64,000 nt of DNA. It comes from an uncultured Gammaproteobacteria bacterium (GTDB lineage: Bacteria > Pseudomonadota > Gammaproteobacteria > Steroidobacterales > Woeseiaceae). Where the stretch lies: the NCBI GenBank assembly GCA_937899415.1, contig CALBPI010000060.1:124001-188000 (forward strand). The letters are read 5' to 3'. Shown here piece by piece: positions 1 to 8,038 of this stretch. Within the stretch, counting starts at the first letter, position 1. Each line of letters opens with the position of its first letter. The position numbers and the translations under genes are program-made. The notes beneath the pieces are model-generated. The model was not told the DNA's origin. It saw nothing but the letters and a program-made list of their open reading frames with translations, and did no database searches.

Positions 1-2
1 AC

Positions 3-1478
3 CAGTTCAACCTGTTCCTCGACGGTGACGCGATTGGTCCCAACACGCCCGAGACGCAGGCGGAGTACCTGGCCAACCGCGGCCTGGACGCCGTGGCCAC
101 GGGCGCGACGTTCACTTTTGCCGACAATGGTGATGTGCTGCCGGCCAACTACCTGCTGTTCGGCAACCGCACGCTGGACCGCTGGCGCGATGCCACGGAT
201 TTCTCGGCCGAGTTCAGCGTCGGTCGCAATCTCACCATCGGTGACGCGGAGCATGCAATCACGATTGGTGCCTTTTTCTCGGACTCGCAGGCCGATGACC
301 TGAACTACATCACGACCTATCTGGGGGAGTTCAGCAACGCACCGCGCCTCGTCAATGTGACGCTCGATGATGTCGCTGATGACGGCACGGGCCAGGGCAA
401 CCTGATTGCCGCGGCCGGTTCGACCTACCAGTGGGTCGTCAACGGGCTCGCCAACGCCAATGGTCTTGTGGGCAACCGCGATCGCAGCGCCAGCCGCACG
501 GCGTTCTACATCGCCGATCAGATCGAGATGAACGACTGGTCCTTCGACTTCGGTGCACGCGTTGAGCGTCTTGATGGTGATGTACGGCAGTTCAACACCA
601 GCTCGTTCCAGCTCGCCAACGACCCGCTCGTAAACGACGCGTTGGAAAACGTGAGCTTCACGGACGGTTCGCTGACGGCTGACACTGTAAGCGCCACGGA
701 ATGGGCGTTCTCGGCCGGTGCGTTATACCGCCTCAACGATACGACCAACCTGTTTGCCAATGCCTCGCGTGGCTTCTTCTTCCCGCAGATTCGAAGCGTT
801 CCGTTTAACAACGGACAACTCGCGTCGTACGAAGGGGAGATCATCGACACCATCGAGGCCGGTGTGAAGTTCGAGCATGACAGCTGGGACGCTTACGCGG
901 CGCTGTTCTACACAACGCTCGATGATCGTCGCAACGTTGACTTCGTGAACGACCCGAACAACCCGGGCAACATCATCGAAGAGGTGACGACCCAGTCGAC
1001 GGAGGCCTTCGGTATCGAGGCCAGCGCGACCTACTACATCAATGACTACTGGTCACTGCACGGCAACATCACGTTGCGCGACCATGAGTTCACTGAGGCG
1101 GGTAACCCTGCGGTGGTCGGTCAGGAACTGCGTCGTCAGCCCACCGAGTTGGCCAACAGCGCTGTGCGCTTCAACTACGGCAACTTCGATGCGGCGCTGT
1201 TCCACAACTTCCATGGCGATAATTTCGCCAATGACACCAACAGCGTGAAGCTCGACAGCTACAATCTGGTGCGTCTGGAGGCGGGGTACACGTTTGAACT
1301 CGACAATGCGCAAACCGCTCGTGTCAGCGTACACGTGTTCAACCTGACGGATGAGCAGGGCATCACAGAAGGCTCGCCGCGCCAGGGCAACGCCCAGTCG
1401 GGCCAGCCTGCGCAGTTCTTCGTGGGACGACCGATTCTCCCCCGTCGAGTCATGCTCAGACTCGCTTACGATTTCTGA
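3..1478 (+). CDS. TonB-dependent receptor, C-terminal part (5' end outside window)
   Basis: This is the 3' end of an outer-membrane TonB-dependent receptor. The frame is open from base 3 and about 491 residues are visible, so the plug domain and signal peptide lie outside the window. The visible part is beta-barrel: alternating polar/aromatic strands, the typical barrel motif NASRGFFFPQ, a late NLTDEQGITEGSPR segment, and a terminal strand ending RLAYDF with the C-terminal Phe used by the BAM machinery. It lies 114 bases upstream of a sodium symporter and four sugar/glycerate enzymes on the same strand, so I infer it imports the substrate of that locus. A weak hairpin terminator may separate them, so cotranscription is uncertain. 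Confidence 0.93.
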   Translation, partial: QFNLFLDGDAIGPNTPETQAEYLANRGLDAVATGATFTFADNGDVLPANYLLFGNRTLDRWRDATDFSAEFSVGRNLTIGDAEHAITIGAFFSDSQADDLNYITTYLGEFSNAPRLVNVTLDDVADDGTGQGNLIAAAGSTYQWVVNGLANANGLVGNRDRSASRTAFYIADQIEMNDWSFDFGARVERLDGDVRQFNTSSFQLANDPLVNDALENVSFTDGSLTADTVSATEWAFSAGALYRLNDTTNLFANASRGFFFPQIRSVPFNNGQLASYEGEIIDTIEAGVKFEHDSWDAYAALFYTTLDDRRNVDFVNDPNNPGNIIEEVTTQSTEAFGIEASATYYINDYWSLHGNITLRDHEFTEAGNPAVVGQELRRQPTELANSAVRFNYGNFDAALFHNFHGDNFANDTNSVKLDSYNLVRLEAGYTFELDNAQTARVSVHVFNLTDEQGITEGSPRQGNAQSGQPAQFFVGRPILPRRVMLRLAYDF

Positions 1479-1521
1479 GTTGACTCGCGCCCCGGCGGGC
1501 GGTTGTGCAACCCCGCAACGC

Positions 1522-1545
1522 GCCCCTGCCCGCTGGGGCACTTTT
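1522..1545 (+). terminator. Possible weak intrinsic terminator after TonB receptor
   Basis: A GCCCC / GGGGC stem (1522-1526 with 1535-1539, 8-base loop) is followed by a short T run at 1542-1545. The stem is short and the T tract has only four bases, so it may only attenuate readthrough into the symporter gene. Confidence 0.35.
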
Positions 1546-1592
1546 CTCGACGCGCCGCAGCCGCGGCGAGTCAGATTGCCGGGTGATCGTTC

Positions 1593-3182
1593 ATGAATGA
1601 ACTCGACTACGTTGTCGTCGCGCTCTACATGGGCGGGCTGCTTTTGTTCGGCTTTATGCTGCGCGACCAGTCCAGTGAAGGGGACTACTTCCTGGGTGGA
1701 CGCAGCATGGGCTGGTTCCCGCTCACGCTCTCGACGATGGCGACACAGCTCTCCGCGATCAGCTTCGTCTCGGCGCCGGCCTTCGTCGGCCTGCGAGATG
1801 GCGGTGGCCTCAAATGGCTGACCTACGAATTTTCCCTGCCACTGGCGATGATTCTCGTGATGTTCGTCATCGCGCCCGCGCTGTACCGCGCGGGAATTGT
1901 CAGCATCTATGAGTTTCTTGAAAACCGATTCGGGCGCGGCACACGCATCCTGATCAGCGCGTCATTCCAGATCGTGCGCTCGTTCGCCACGGGCATCATG
2001 GTCTACGCGATGGGTCTGATCCTCGAGGCCGTCATCGGCATCCCACTCTGGCAGTCCCTGTTTGTGGTCGGGATCATCACGCTCGTTTACTCGACATCCG
2101 GTGGGATGAAGGCCGTCGTTTACGGCGACGCCATCCAGATGTTCCTGATTTTCGGCGGGCTGCTCGTCGTGACGATTTATGCGCTGGCCGATATTGGCGG
2201 CATGGGCGCGTTCTGGCAGCAGGTCGACACCGAGCGACTCGTGGCCGTGGATTTCGATGACCTGGGCCTGAACGGTGACGAGTTCGGCTTTATCCCGATG
2301 CTGTTTGGTGGCTTTGTCTTGTACGCCTCCTACTACGGCTGCGACCAGACGCAGGCCCAGCGCATCATCTCTGCCAAGAACCTGAAAGACACGCGCGTGC
2401 TGTTGTTCGCCAATGGCATTTTGCGGTTTCCGCTCGTGCTGCTGTACTGCTTCGCGGGCCTGATTGTCGGCGTGGCCGTCATGGGCGATCCGGAGCTCGC
2501 GTCCAAGATTCCGGCCGACAAGCCCGACTACATGATGCCGATCTTTATCGTCGAGCATTTGCCGCATGGCGTGATCGGTTTGCTGCTCGTCGCCATCATG
2601 GCGGCCGCCATGTCGTCACTCAGCTCGGCTGTGAATTCGCTGGCGGCGGTGACCATGGAGGACTTGTCCGTGCTGGGCTTCCGACCGGAGACCGAACGCA
2701 AACAGGTCGTGCTTGCGCGCAGCGTTTCGGTCTTCTGGGGCATTGCGATTCTCATCATGTCGCTGTTCGCGGGCGCCATCGCGCCCACGGTCATCGAGGC
2801 CATTAACAAGGTGGGCTCGGCGCTCTACGGTCCGATCCTCGCGGTGTTCCTCATGGGCATTCTGACGCGGCGCGTCAATGGCCCGGGGGCCAGCATCGGG
2901 CTGCTTGTCGGCATGGGCTTCAATCTCTACCTCTGGAAGTCGCAGCCGCAGATCTTCTGGATGTGGTGGAACTTCATCGGGCTCGTGCTCACGACCGTCG
3001 TGGCCTTCGTTGTCAGCGCCTTTGCTAAGGCAGGGACTGAGGAAGCCGCGCCCGAGTCCGAGCCAAGCGGCTTTGCGGACATCCTTCGTTCGCGTTACAC
3101 CGTGGCACTCGTCGCCGTGTTTGGCTTGATCGTCGTGATCAGCACAGTCCTCAAGGACGCCAAGTCGTGGTTCGTGCCGTAG
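1593..3182 (+). CDS. Sodium:solute symporter (SSS family)
   Basis: A 529-residue inner-membrane protein of the sodium:solute symporter family, which couples inward sodium flow to uptake of sugars or other organic solutes. The N-terminal signature DYFLGGRSMGWF and about 13-14 hydrophobic segments through the whole length match the SGLT-like fold; a short hydrophilic linker (roughly residues 480-500) precedes the last helix. Start ATG at 1593. It is followed after 5 bases by the glycerate kinase gene, so it is likely cotranscribed with the hydrolase, sugar kinase and isomerase. I infer that its substrate is the hexosyl-glycerate handled by those enzymes; the sequence alone does not prove this. 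Confidence 0.93.
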   Translation: MNELDYVVVALYMGGLLLFGFMLRDQSSEGDYFLGGRSMGWFPLTLSTMATQLSAISFVSAPAFVGLRDGGGLKWLTYEFSLPLAMILVMFVIAPALYRAGIVSIYEFLENRFGRGTRILISASFQIVRSFATGIMVYAMGLILEAVIGIPLWQSLFVVGIITLVYSTSGGMKAVVYGDAIQMFLIFGGLLVVTIYALADIGGMGAFWQQVDTERLVAVDFDDLGLNGDEFGFIPMLFGGFVLYASYYGCDQTQAQRIISAKNLKDTRVLLFANGILRFPLVLLYCFAGLIVGVAVMGDPELASKIPADKPDYMMPIFIVEHLPHGVIGLLLVAIMAAAMSSLSSAVNSLAAVTMEDLSVLGFRPETERKQVVLARSVSVFWGIAILIMSLFAGAIAPTVIEAINKVGSALYGPILAVFLMGILTRRVNGPGASIGLLVGMGFNLYLWKSQPQIFWMWWNFIGLVLTTVVAFVVSAFAKAGTEEAAPESEPSGFADILRSRYTVALVAVFGLIVVISTVLKDAKSWFVP

Positions 3183-3187
3183 ACGAC

Positions 3188-4444
3188 ATGAACGGCTCGA
3201 ACCGGGATGTGCTTGAGCACTGGTTCCGGGTGGGCGTCGAACGCTGCCTGCCCCGAACCGTGTTGCCGCCTGTGTTGCCGCAGGACCCGCCCGTGGGTCG
3301 CAACATCGTGTTGGGCGCGGGCAAGGCTGCGGCCGCCATGGCCGCGGTTGCCCACGAGCGGCTGCGGGGCAAAACGGTCGGTCTCGTCGTCACGCGCTAC
3401 GGGCATGGTGAGACCGCTTCGACGGGCAACATCGAAGTTGTCGAGGCCAGCCATCCCGTGCCCGATGTTCAGTCCGAGGTCGCGGCCGCACGCATGCTGG
3501 AACTGGCGGCCGGCGCCACGCCGGACGATCGTGTGCTGTTCATGATGTCCGGTGGTGGCTCGGCATTACTGTGCGCGCCGATTGACGGTGTGCTGGCAGA
3601 GAAAAAACGTGCGGTCACGGGCTTCCTTCTGCACAGCGGCGCGCCGATTCAGGACATGAATTGCGTTCGCAAACACCTGTCACGGATCAAGGGTGGCGGA
3701 CTCGCGCATGCGGCGTCGGCCGCCGAGCTCAGGACGTTTGCCATCTCAGATGTCGTGGGTGACGCACTGACCGATATTGCTTCGGGACCGTCTGTGCACT
3801 ACGAGCGTGACGTCGCGACCGCCATCGTCGTACTCGAGAAATACGGTTACGCGGGGGCGCGGGATTTTGAGTCTGCGATGCTGGCGGCGGATGTCATCGA
3901 CGCACCGCTGCACGATGCGCGCGTCGTTGCCAATGCGGCCATGGCGCTCGCTGCGATCGCGCGCGAAGCCGCCAACCAGGGCTGGACACCGGTGCTGCTG
4001 GGCGATGATCTCGAAGGCCGGGCCCTGGACATCGGGCGAGCCCACGCAGGCATTGCGCGACACTACCGCTCGCAGCCAGGGCGTCACGCGCTGATCTCCG
4101 GTGGCGAGCTCACCGTTGAGGTGAAGAACACGGTGGGTCGTGGCGGCCCCAACCTCGAATACCTGGCGAGTCTCATGTTGAACCTGGACGGCCTCGCCGG
4201 CGTCGAGGCGATCGCCTGCGACAGTGACGGCATCGACGGCTCTGAAGACAACGCGGGGGGCTATATCGGTCCGGACTCGCTCGAGCGCGCACGCACGCTG
4301 GGTATCGATCCCGGCCGCCTGCTGGAACTCAACGATACGTATGTAGGGTTTGAAGCCCTCGGCGATCTCATCGTGACGGGGCCCACGCTCACCAATATCA
4401 ACGATATCCGGGTCATTCTCGTGGACCCGGCGCAAGAGGCTTAG
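3188..4444 (+). CDS. Glycerate 2-kinase, MOFRL family
   Basis: Predicted cytoplasmic kinase that phosphorylates D-glycerate to 2-phosphoglycerate, feeding lower glycolysis. The 418-residue protein has the N-terminal glycine-rich stretch GAGKAAAAMA, the motif MSGGGSALL near one third, and a C-terminal MOFRL domain with GGPNLEYLASLM and CDSDGIDGSEDNAGG. I chose ATG 3188, just after the symporter stop; an in-frame start at 3167 would overlap the symporter by 16 bases. The hydrolase gene starts 4 bases after the stop. In this context it would use the glycerate released from a glycosyl-glycerate. Confidence 0.92.
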   Translation: MNGSNRDVLEHWFRVGVERCLPRTVLPPVLPQDPPVGRNIVLGAGKAAAAMAAVAHERLRGKTVGLVVTRYGHGETASTGNIEVVEASHPVPDVQSEVAAARMLELAAGATPDDRVLFMMSGGGSALLCAPIDGVLAEKKRAVTGFLLHSGAPIQDMNCVRKHLSRIKGGGLAHAASAAELRTFAISDVVGDALTDIASGPSVHYERDVATAIVVLEKYGYAGARDFESAMLAADVIDAPLHDARVVANAAMALAAIAREAANQGWTPVLLGDDLEGRALDIGRAHAGIARHYRSQPGRHALISGGELTVEVKNTVGRGGPNLEYLASLMLNLDGLAGVEAIACDSDGIDGSEDNAGGYIGPDSLERARTLGIDPGRLLELNDTYVGFEALGDLIVTGPTLTNINDIRVILVDPAQEA

Positions 4445-4448
4445 TTCT

Positions 4449-5717
4449 GTGCAACAGGGAATCGACCAGGCAGCACGCCACATTCTCGAGACGAACGACA
4501 AGGGTGGCTTCACCGTGCCGACGTCGGGGCTGTATCCCTACCAATGGAATTGGGACTCGGTCTTTGTCGCGCTGGGCTTCGCGCAATTCGATCCCGCGCG
4601 GGCCTGTCGGGAAATAGAGACGCTCTTCGAGGCGCAGTGGGATGACGGCTTCGTGCCGCACATCATTTTCCGACGAGACGACCCGGACTACTTCCCCGGC
4701 CCGAGCTTCTGGCAGGCTGGCGCGAAGCTGCCGTCATCGGGGATCACACAACCACCGGTCGCCGCGACGGCAATACGCATGCTCAGGGACACGACAGCCG
4801 ACACGGCTGTACGAGAGCGTATCGACGCGCTGTTCAAGCCCGTACTCGAGTGGCACCGCTGGTTCATGCGTTACCGGGTGCCGGAGTCTTGTGGCGCCGT
4901 CGTGATTACACATCCCTGGGAAAGTGGACGCGACAACTCGCCGGAATGGGACGCTGCGGCTGCAAATATCGACGTCTCGCAGGTTGGGCCTTACACGCGC
5001 CGCGACCTGGCGCACGCGGACGCTGACATGCGGCCTACGAAGCTCGACTACGACCGCTACGTGGCGCTTGTTGAGTTCGGGCGTGACACCGGGTGGGATC
5101 ACGGCGCGATCGCGACGGGTGGGCCGTTCCGCGTGGCCGATGTCGGGATGACCATGATCTTGTTGCGCGCGATGCGTGATCTTATTGCGCTCGCCGAGGC
5201 CACGGGTCACAGCGACGACATCGACGAGCTCGAAAGCTACGTGGTGCGATTGAATCGCGGCGTTGAATACCTCTGGAATGCGGAGTCGGACACCTTCTGT
5301 TCGCGCGACACGATCACGGGCGCACACTCAGGTTTTGTCACGAGCGCGTCCTTTCTTTACGCCTACGCCGATGCCGGCACGCCGGAGCAGCGCGCCAAGA
5401 TGGCGGCGCACTGGCATCGGATCTCGAGCCGCGTGGAGTACATGGTGCCGAGTCACGACCCCGACGACGTGCTGTTCGATCACAGGCGGTATTGGCGCGG
5501 CCCCGTGTGGATCGTCGTGAACTACATGATTGCCATCGGGTTCCGAGAACAAGGCCTCGATGACTGGGCGGACCGAGTGCGGTCGGACTCCCAGCGCATG
5601 ATTCGTGAGCATGGGTTCAGCGAGGCGTTCTCACCGCTGGATGCCGGTGGCACGGGTGGGACCAACTTCTCGTGGACGGCGGCCATGTGGCTCGCCTGGT
5701 GTGGCCAAGGTAGCTGA
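4449..5717 (+). CDS. GH63-type mannosylglycerate/glucosylglycerate hydrolase
   Basis: A 422-residue predicted (alpha/alpha)6-barrel glycosidase resembling the GH63 mannosylglycerate hydrolase of Thermus and glucosylglycerate hydrolase of mycobacteria, which split the alpha-hexosyl bond to glycerate. Visible family motifs are YPYQWNWDS near residue 30, HPWESGRDNSPEWD near 155-168 and SEAFSPLDAGGTG near 391. By motif alignment from memory, D162 and E392 are the likely catalytic acid and base. There is no signal peptide, so it acts in the cytoplasm. Start GTG 4449, four bases after the glycerate kinase stop. Neighbouring glycerate kinase, mannose-isomerase-type enzyme and fructokinase-type enzyme fit both products of mannosylglycerate hydrolysis. 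A trehalase or other alpha-glycosidase activity cannot be excluded. Confidence 0.82.
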   Translation: MQQGIDQAARHILETNDKGGFTVPTSGLYPYQWNWDSVFVALGFAQFDPARACREIETLFEAQWDDGFVPHIIFRRDDPDYFPGPSFWQAGAKLPSSGITQPPVAATAIRMLRDTTADTAVRERIDALFKPVLEWHRWFMRYRVPESCGAVVITHPWESGRDNSPEWDAAAANIDVSQVGPYTRRDLAHADADMRPTKLDYDRYVALVEFGRDTGWDHGAIATGGPFRVADVGMTMILLRAMRDLIALAEATGHSDDIDELESYVVRLNRGVEYLWNAESDTFCSRDTITGAHSGFVTSASFLYAYADAGTPEQRAKMAAHWHRISSRVEYMVPSHDPDDVLFDHRRYWRGPVWIVVNYMIAIGFREQGLDDWADRVRSDSQRMIREHGFSEAFSPLDAGGTGGTNFSWTAAMWLAWCGQGS

Positions 5718-5720
5718 TCC

Positions 5721-6686
5721 ATGAGCCGCGTGGTGTGCTTCGGCGAGGCGCTGATCGACTTTCTGAACACGGGGCAACAGCTCGACGGCGAGCTGATGCT
5801 CAACAGTTTCACGCAATACCCGGGCGGTGCACCTGCCAATGCGGCGGTGGCTGTGGCGAGGCTGGGCGGTCGTGCAGCGTTTGCAGGCCAGGTCGGTGAT
5901 GACGCCTTTGGCCAGTTCCTGTTGCGCGCGCTCAGGCGCTACGGCGTCGATACGGCGCACACGGCCGTGCATGAGACGGCGCCAACGCCGTTGGCCTTCG
6001 TGTTCCTGGACGCGGAGGGCGAACGCAGTTTTACGTTTCGGCGTGATGGCACTGCAGATATCGTGCTCGAGGCGGCGCAGATTTCCGATGCCTGGTTTGT
6101 AGACACGGGGATCGCGCATTTCTGCAGCAACACAATGACCGATGCGCACTGCGCTTCTGTGACGGCGCATTTCGTCTCCCGCGCGAAGGCACACGGTGCG
6201 GTCGTGAGCTTTGATGTCAATTTGCGCCACAACCTGTGGCCAGACGGCACCGTCGACATCGATACAGTCAACGCGCTCGTCTACAAGGCGGATCTCGTCA
6301 AATTTGCTCGCGAGGAGCTCGACCACCTGAGCGAGGGCGATGAGGCGGCATACCTGTCGCGGTGTTTCGAACACGGCGTTATTGCCGCACTGGTGACCGA
6401 CGGCCCGAACCCGCTGGAGATACGAACCGCGACCGCATCGACGACGGTGGTGCCGCCGACCGTAACCGCAGTGGACACCACAGGCGGTGGCGATGCGTTC
6501 ATCGGTGCCGTGCTGTTTGGGCTCAGTCAGGATTCGAAGCCCGCGGTCTATCTCGCGGATGACGTGAGGCTCCCGCGTCTGGTCGCCTCGGCGGCGCATT
6601 GCGGTGCGCTGGCCGTGACACGCCGCGGCGCGTTTCCGTCGTTCCCCACCTTCGCGGATGTGGCCGGTATCTGGGACGCGCCATGA
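5721..6686 (+). CDS. PfkB-family sugar kinase, probable fructokinase
   Basis: A 321-residue ribokinase/PfkB-family kinase of normal length. Both signatures are visible: the N-terminal substrate motif YPGGAPANAAV with the downstream QVGDDAFG, and the C-terminal ATP motif VDTTGGGDAF, whose final Asp is the catalytic base (the usual GAGD reads GGGD). The family includes fructokinases that make fructose-6-phosphate. It starts 3 bases after the hydrolase stop and overlaps the isomerase gene by 4 bases, so the three are translated as a unit. If the isomerase turns mannose into fructose, this enzyme is the natural next step. 2-keto-3-deoxygluconate or ribose kinase activity is possible from sequence alone. 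Confidence 0.9.
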   Translation: MSRVVCFGEALIDFLNTGQQLDGELMLNSFTQYPGGAPANAAVAVARLGGRAAFAGQVGDDAFGQFLLRALRRYGVDTAHTAVHETAPTPLAFVFLDAEGERSFTFRRDGTADIVLEAAQISDAWFVDTGIAHFCSNTMTDAHCASVTAHFVSRAKAHGAVVSFDVNLRHNLWPDGTVDIDTVNALVYKADLVKFAREELDHLSEGDEAAYLSRCFEHGVIAALVTDGPNPLEIRTATASTTVVPPTVTAVDTTGGGDAFIGAVLFGLSQDSKPAVYLADDVRLPRLVASAAHCGALAVTRRGAFPSFPTFADVAGIWDAP

Positions 6687-7861
6687 CCCGATTTTCCGCC
6701 CCGGCCTTCTTGCGCGAACACATCCGATCGATTCTCGACTTCTACGCGCCGAGCGTGAAGGACCCCGCGGGCGGATTCTTCCAGAACTTCCGCGACGACG
6801 GCAGCGTATTTGCGCCCGGTGAGCGTCACCTCGTGAGCAGCTGCCGGATGGTTGTGAACTACTGCCGTGCCTATGAGCTCTTCGGCGATACCGTCTATCG
6901 TGATCTCGCCATCCACGGGCTCGAGTTTCTTCGCAGCGTGCACTGGGACCCGTCGCGTCGGGGTTTCAACTGGACCCTGCGTGCGGGCACGCGGCCTGTC
7001 GATCAAACCAACCACTGCTACGGATTGGCGTTTGTGGTATTGACGACAGCCGCCGCGCGCAAGGTGGACTTGTCGGGCGCCGAGGACGATCTCGAACGCG
7101 CCTGGGGCATCATGGAGACGCGGCTCTGGGACGCCGACGCGGGTCTCTATGCCGACGAGGCCACGCCCGACTGGTCGCGCGTTGATCCCTACCGCGGACA
7201 GAACGCCAACATGCACAGCTGCGAGGCGTTTATCGAGGCCTTCGAGGCGACGGCGGAACAGAAGTACCTGGATCGCGCCGTCGCGCTGGCGCGTCGTGTC
7301 ACGGTAGAGCTGGCTAAACAGTCCAATGATCTGGTGTGGGAGCACTTCACACCTGAGCTTGCGATCGACTGGGACTACAACCGCGACGATCCCAAAAACC
7401 TCTATCGACCCTGGGGCTTTCAGCCGGGTCACCAGACAGAGTGGACGAAGCTCTTGCTGACGCTGCATGGCTTGTGTCCCGAGTCCTGGATGCTGACGCG
7501 CGCGGCTGCGCTATTCGATCGCGCGCTGGACGTCGCCTGGGACGATGCGCATGGCGGCATTTTCTACGGCTTTGCGCCCGATGGGACGATTTGCGACGAC
7601 GACAAATACTTCTGGGTGCAGGCAGAGTCGTTCGCGGCCAGTCACCGCCTGTTCCAACACACAGGCGAGGCAAAGTACGCCGATTGGTACCGCAAGATCT
7701 GGCAGTACGCCTGGGACCATTTCGTCGACCATGAGCATGGCGGCTGGTACCGCGTGCTGACCGCTGATGGCCGCAAGTACAGCGACGAGAAGTCCACAGC
7801 AGGCGGCAAATGCGACTATCACACGATCGGCGCCTGCTGGGACGTGCTGCGCGCACCGTAG
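6683..7861 (+). CDS. AGE-family aldose-ketose isomerase, probable mannose isomerase
   Basis: A 392-residue member of the N-acylglucosamine 2-epimerase/YihS superfamily, (alpha/alpha)6 barrel. Three His residues stand where the catalytic histidines of mannose isomerase and YihS stand: H178 in NMHSCEA, H250 in PGHQTEW and H380 in CDYHTIG, with E181, E253 and E315 nearby. Such enzymes interconvert mannose and fructose (YihS-type also glucose or sulfoquinovose). ATG 6683 overlaps the kinase stop (ATGA), which decides the start over an upstream in-frame ATG at 6599. It is the last gene of the predicted hexosyl-glycerate operon. Cellobiose 2-epimerase activity is a less likely alternative because the neighbours process monosaccharides. 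Confidence 0.88.
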   Translation: MTRFSAPAFLREHIRSILDFYAPSVKDPAGGFFQNFRDDGSVFAPGERHLVSSCRMVVNYCRAYELFGDTVYRDLAIHGLEFLRSVHWDPSRRGFNWTLRAGTRPVDQTNHCYGLAFVVLTTAAARKVDLSGAEDDLERAWGIMETRLWDADAGLYADEATPDWSRVDPYRGQNANMHSCEAFIEAFEATAEQKYLDRAVALARRVTVELAKQSNDLVWEHFTPELAIDWDYNRDDPKNLYRPWGFQPGHQTEWTKLLLTLHGLCPESWMLTRAAALFDRALDVAWDDAHGGIFYGFAPDGTICDDDKYFWVQAESFAASHRLFQHTGEAKYADWYRKIWQYAWDHFVDHEHGGWYRVLTADGRKYSDEKSTAGGKCDYHTIGACWDVLRAP

Positions 7862-7866
7862 CCCCT

Positions 7867-7895
7867 TTGTCACGGCGTCAACATCCGTTGACAAA
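7867..7895. repeat. Nested inverted repeats in the gap before the hybrid kinase
   Basis: TTTGTCA (7867-7873) pairs with TGACAAA (7889-7895), and between them GTCAAC (7877-7882) and GTTGAC (7887-7892) flank ATCC. There is no T run directly after, so this is as likely a protein site as a terminator for the sugar operon. Confidence 0.45.
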
Positions 7896-8038
7896 GCACT
7901 GTCAAGCTTTTGGACTCGGCGATTCCTCGACGCAGGGCGTCCTTTCTGGTGGTTTCGTGTGGTACCTTCGGTCGACTGGGGTTGTGTGCGAACCCCCTAA
8001 ATCGTGGGACGACATACCTGTTCAGGGGAGGGCAGGGA

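Noticed and set aside
1962-2567. Open frames antisense to the SSS symporter and to many other genes (for example 10010-10468 and 47650-48492)
   Set aside because: No ribosome sites or family motifs; all sit in frames complementary to well-supported genes.
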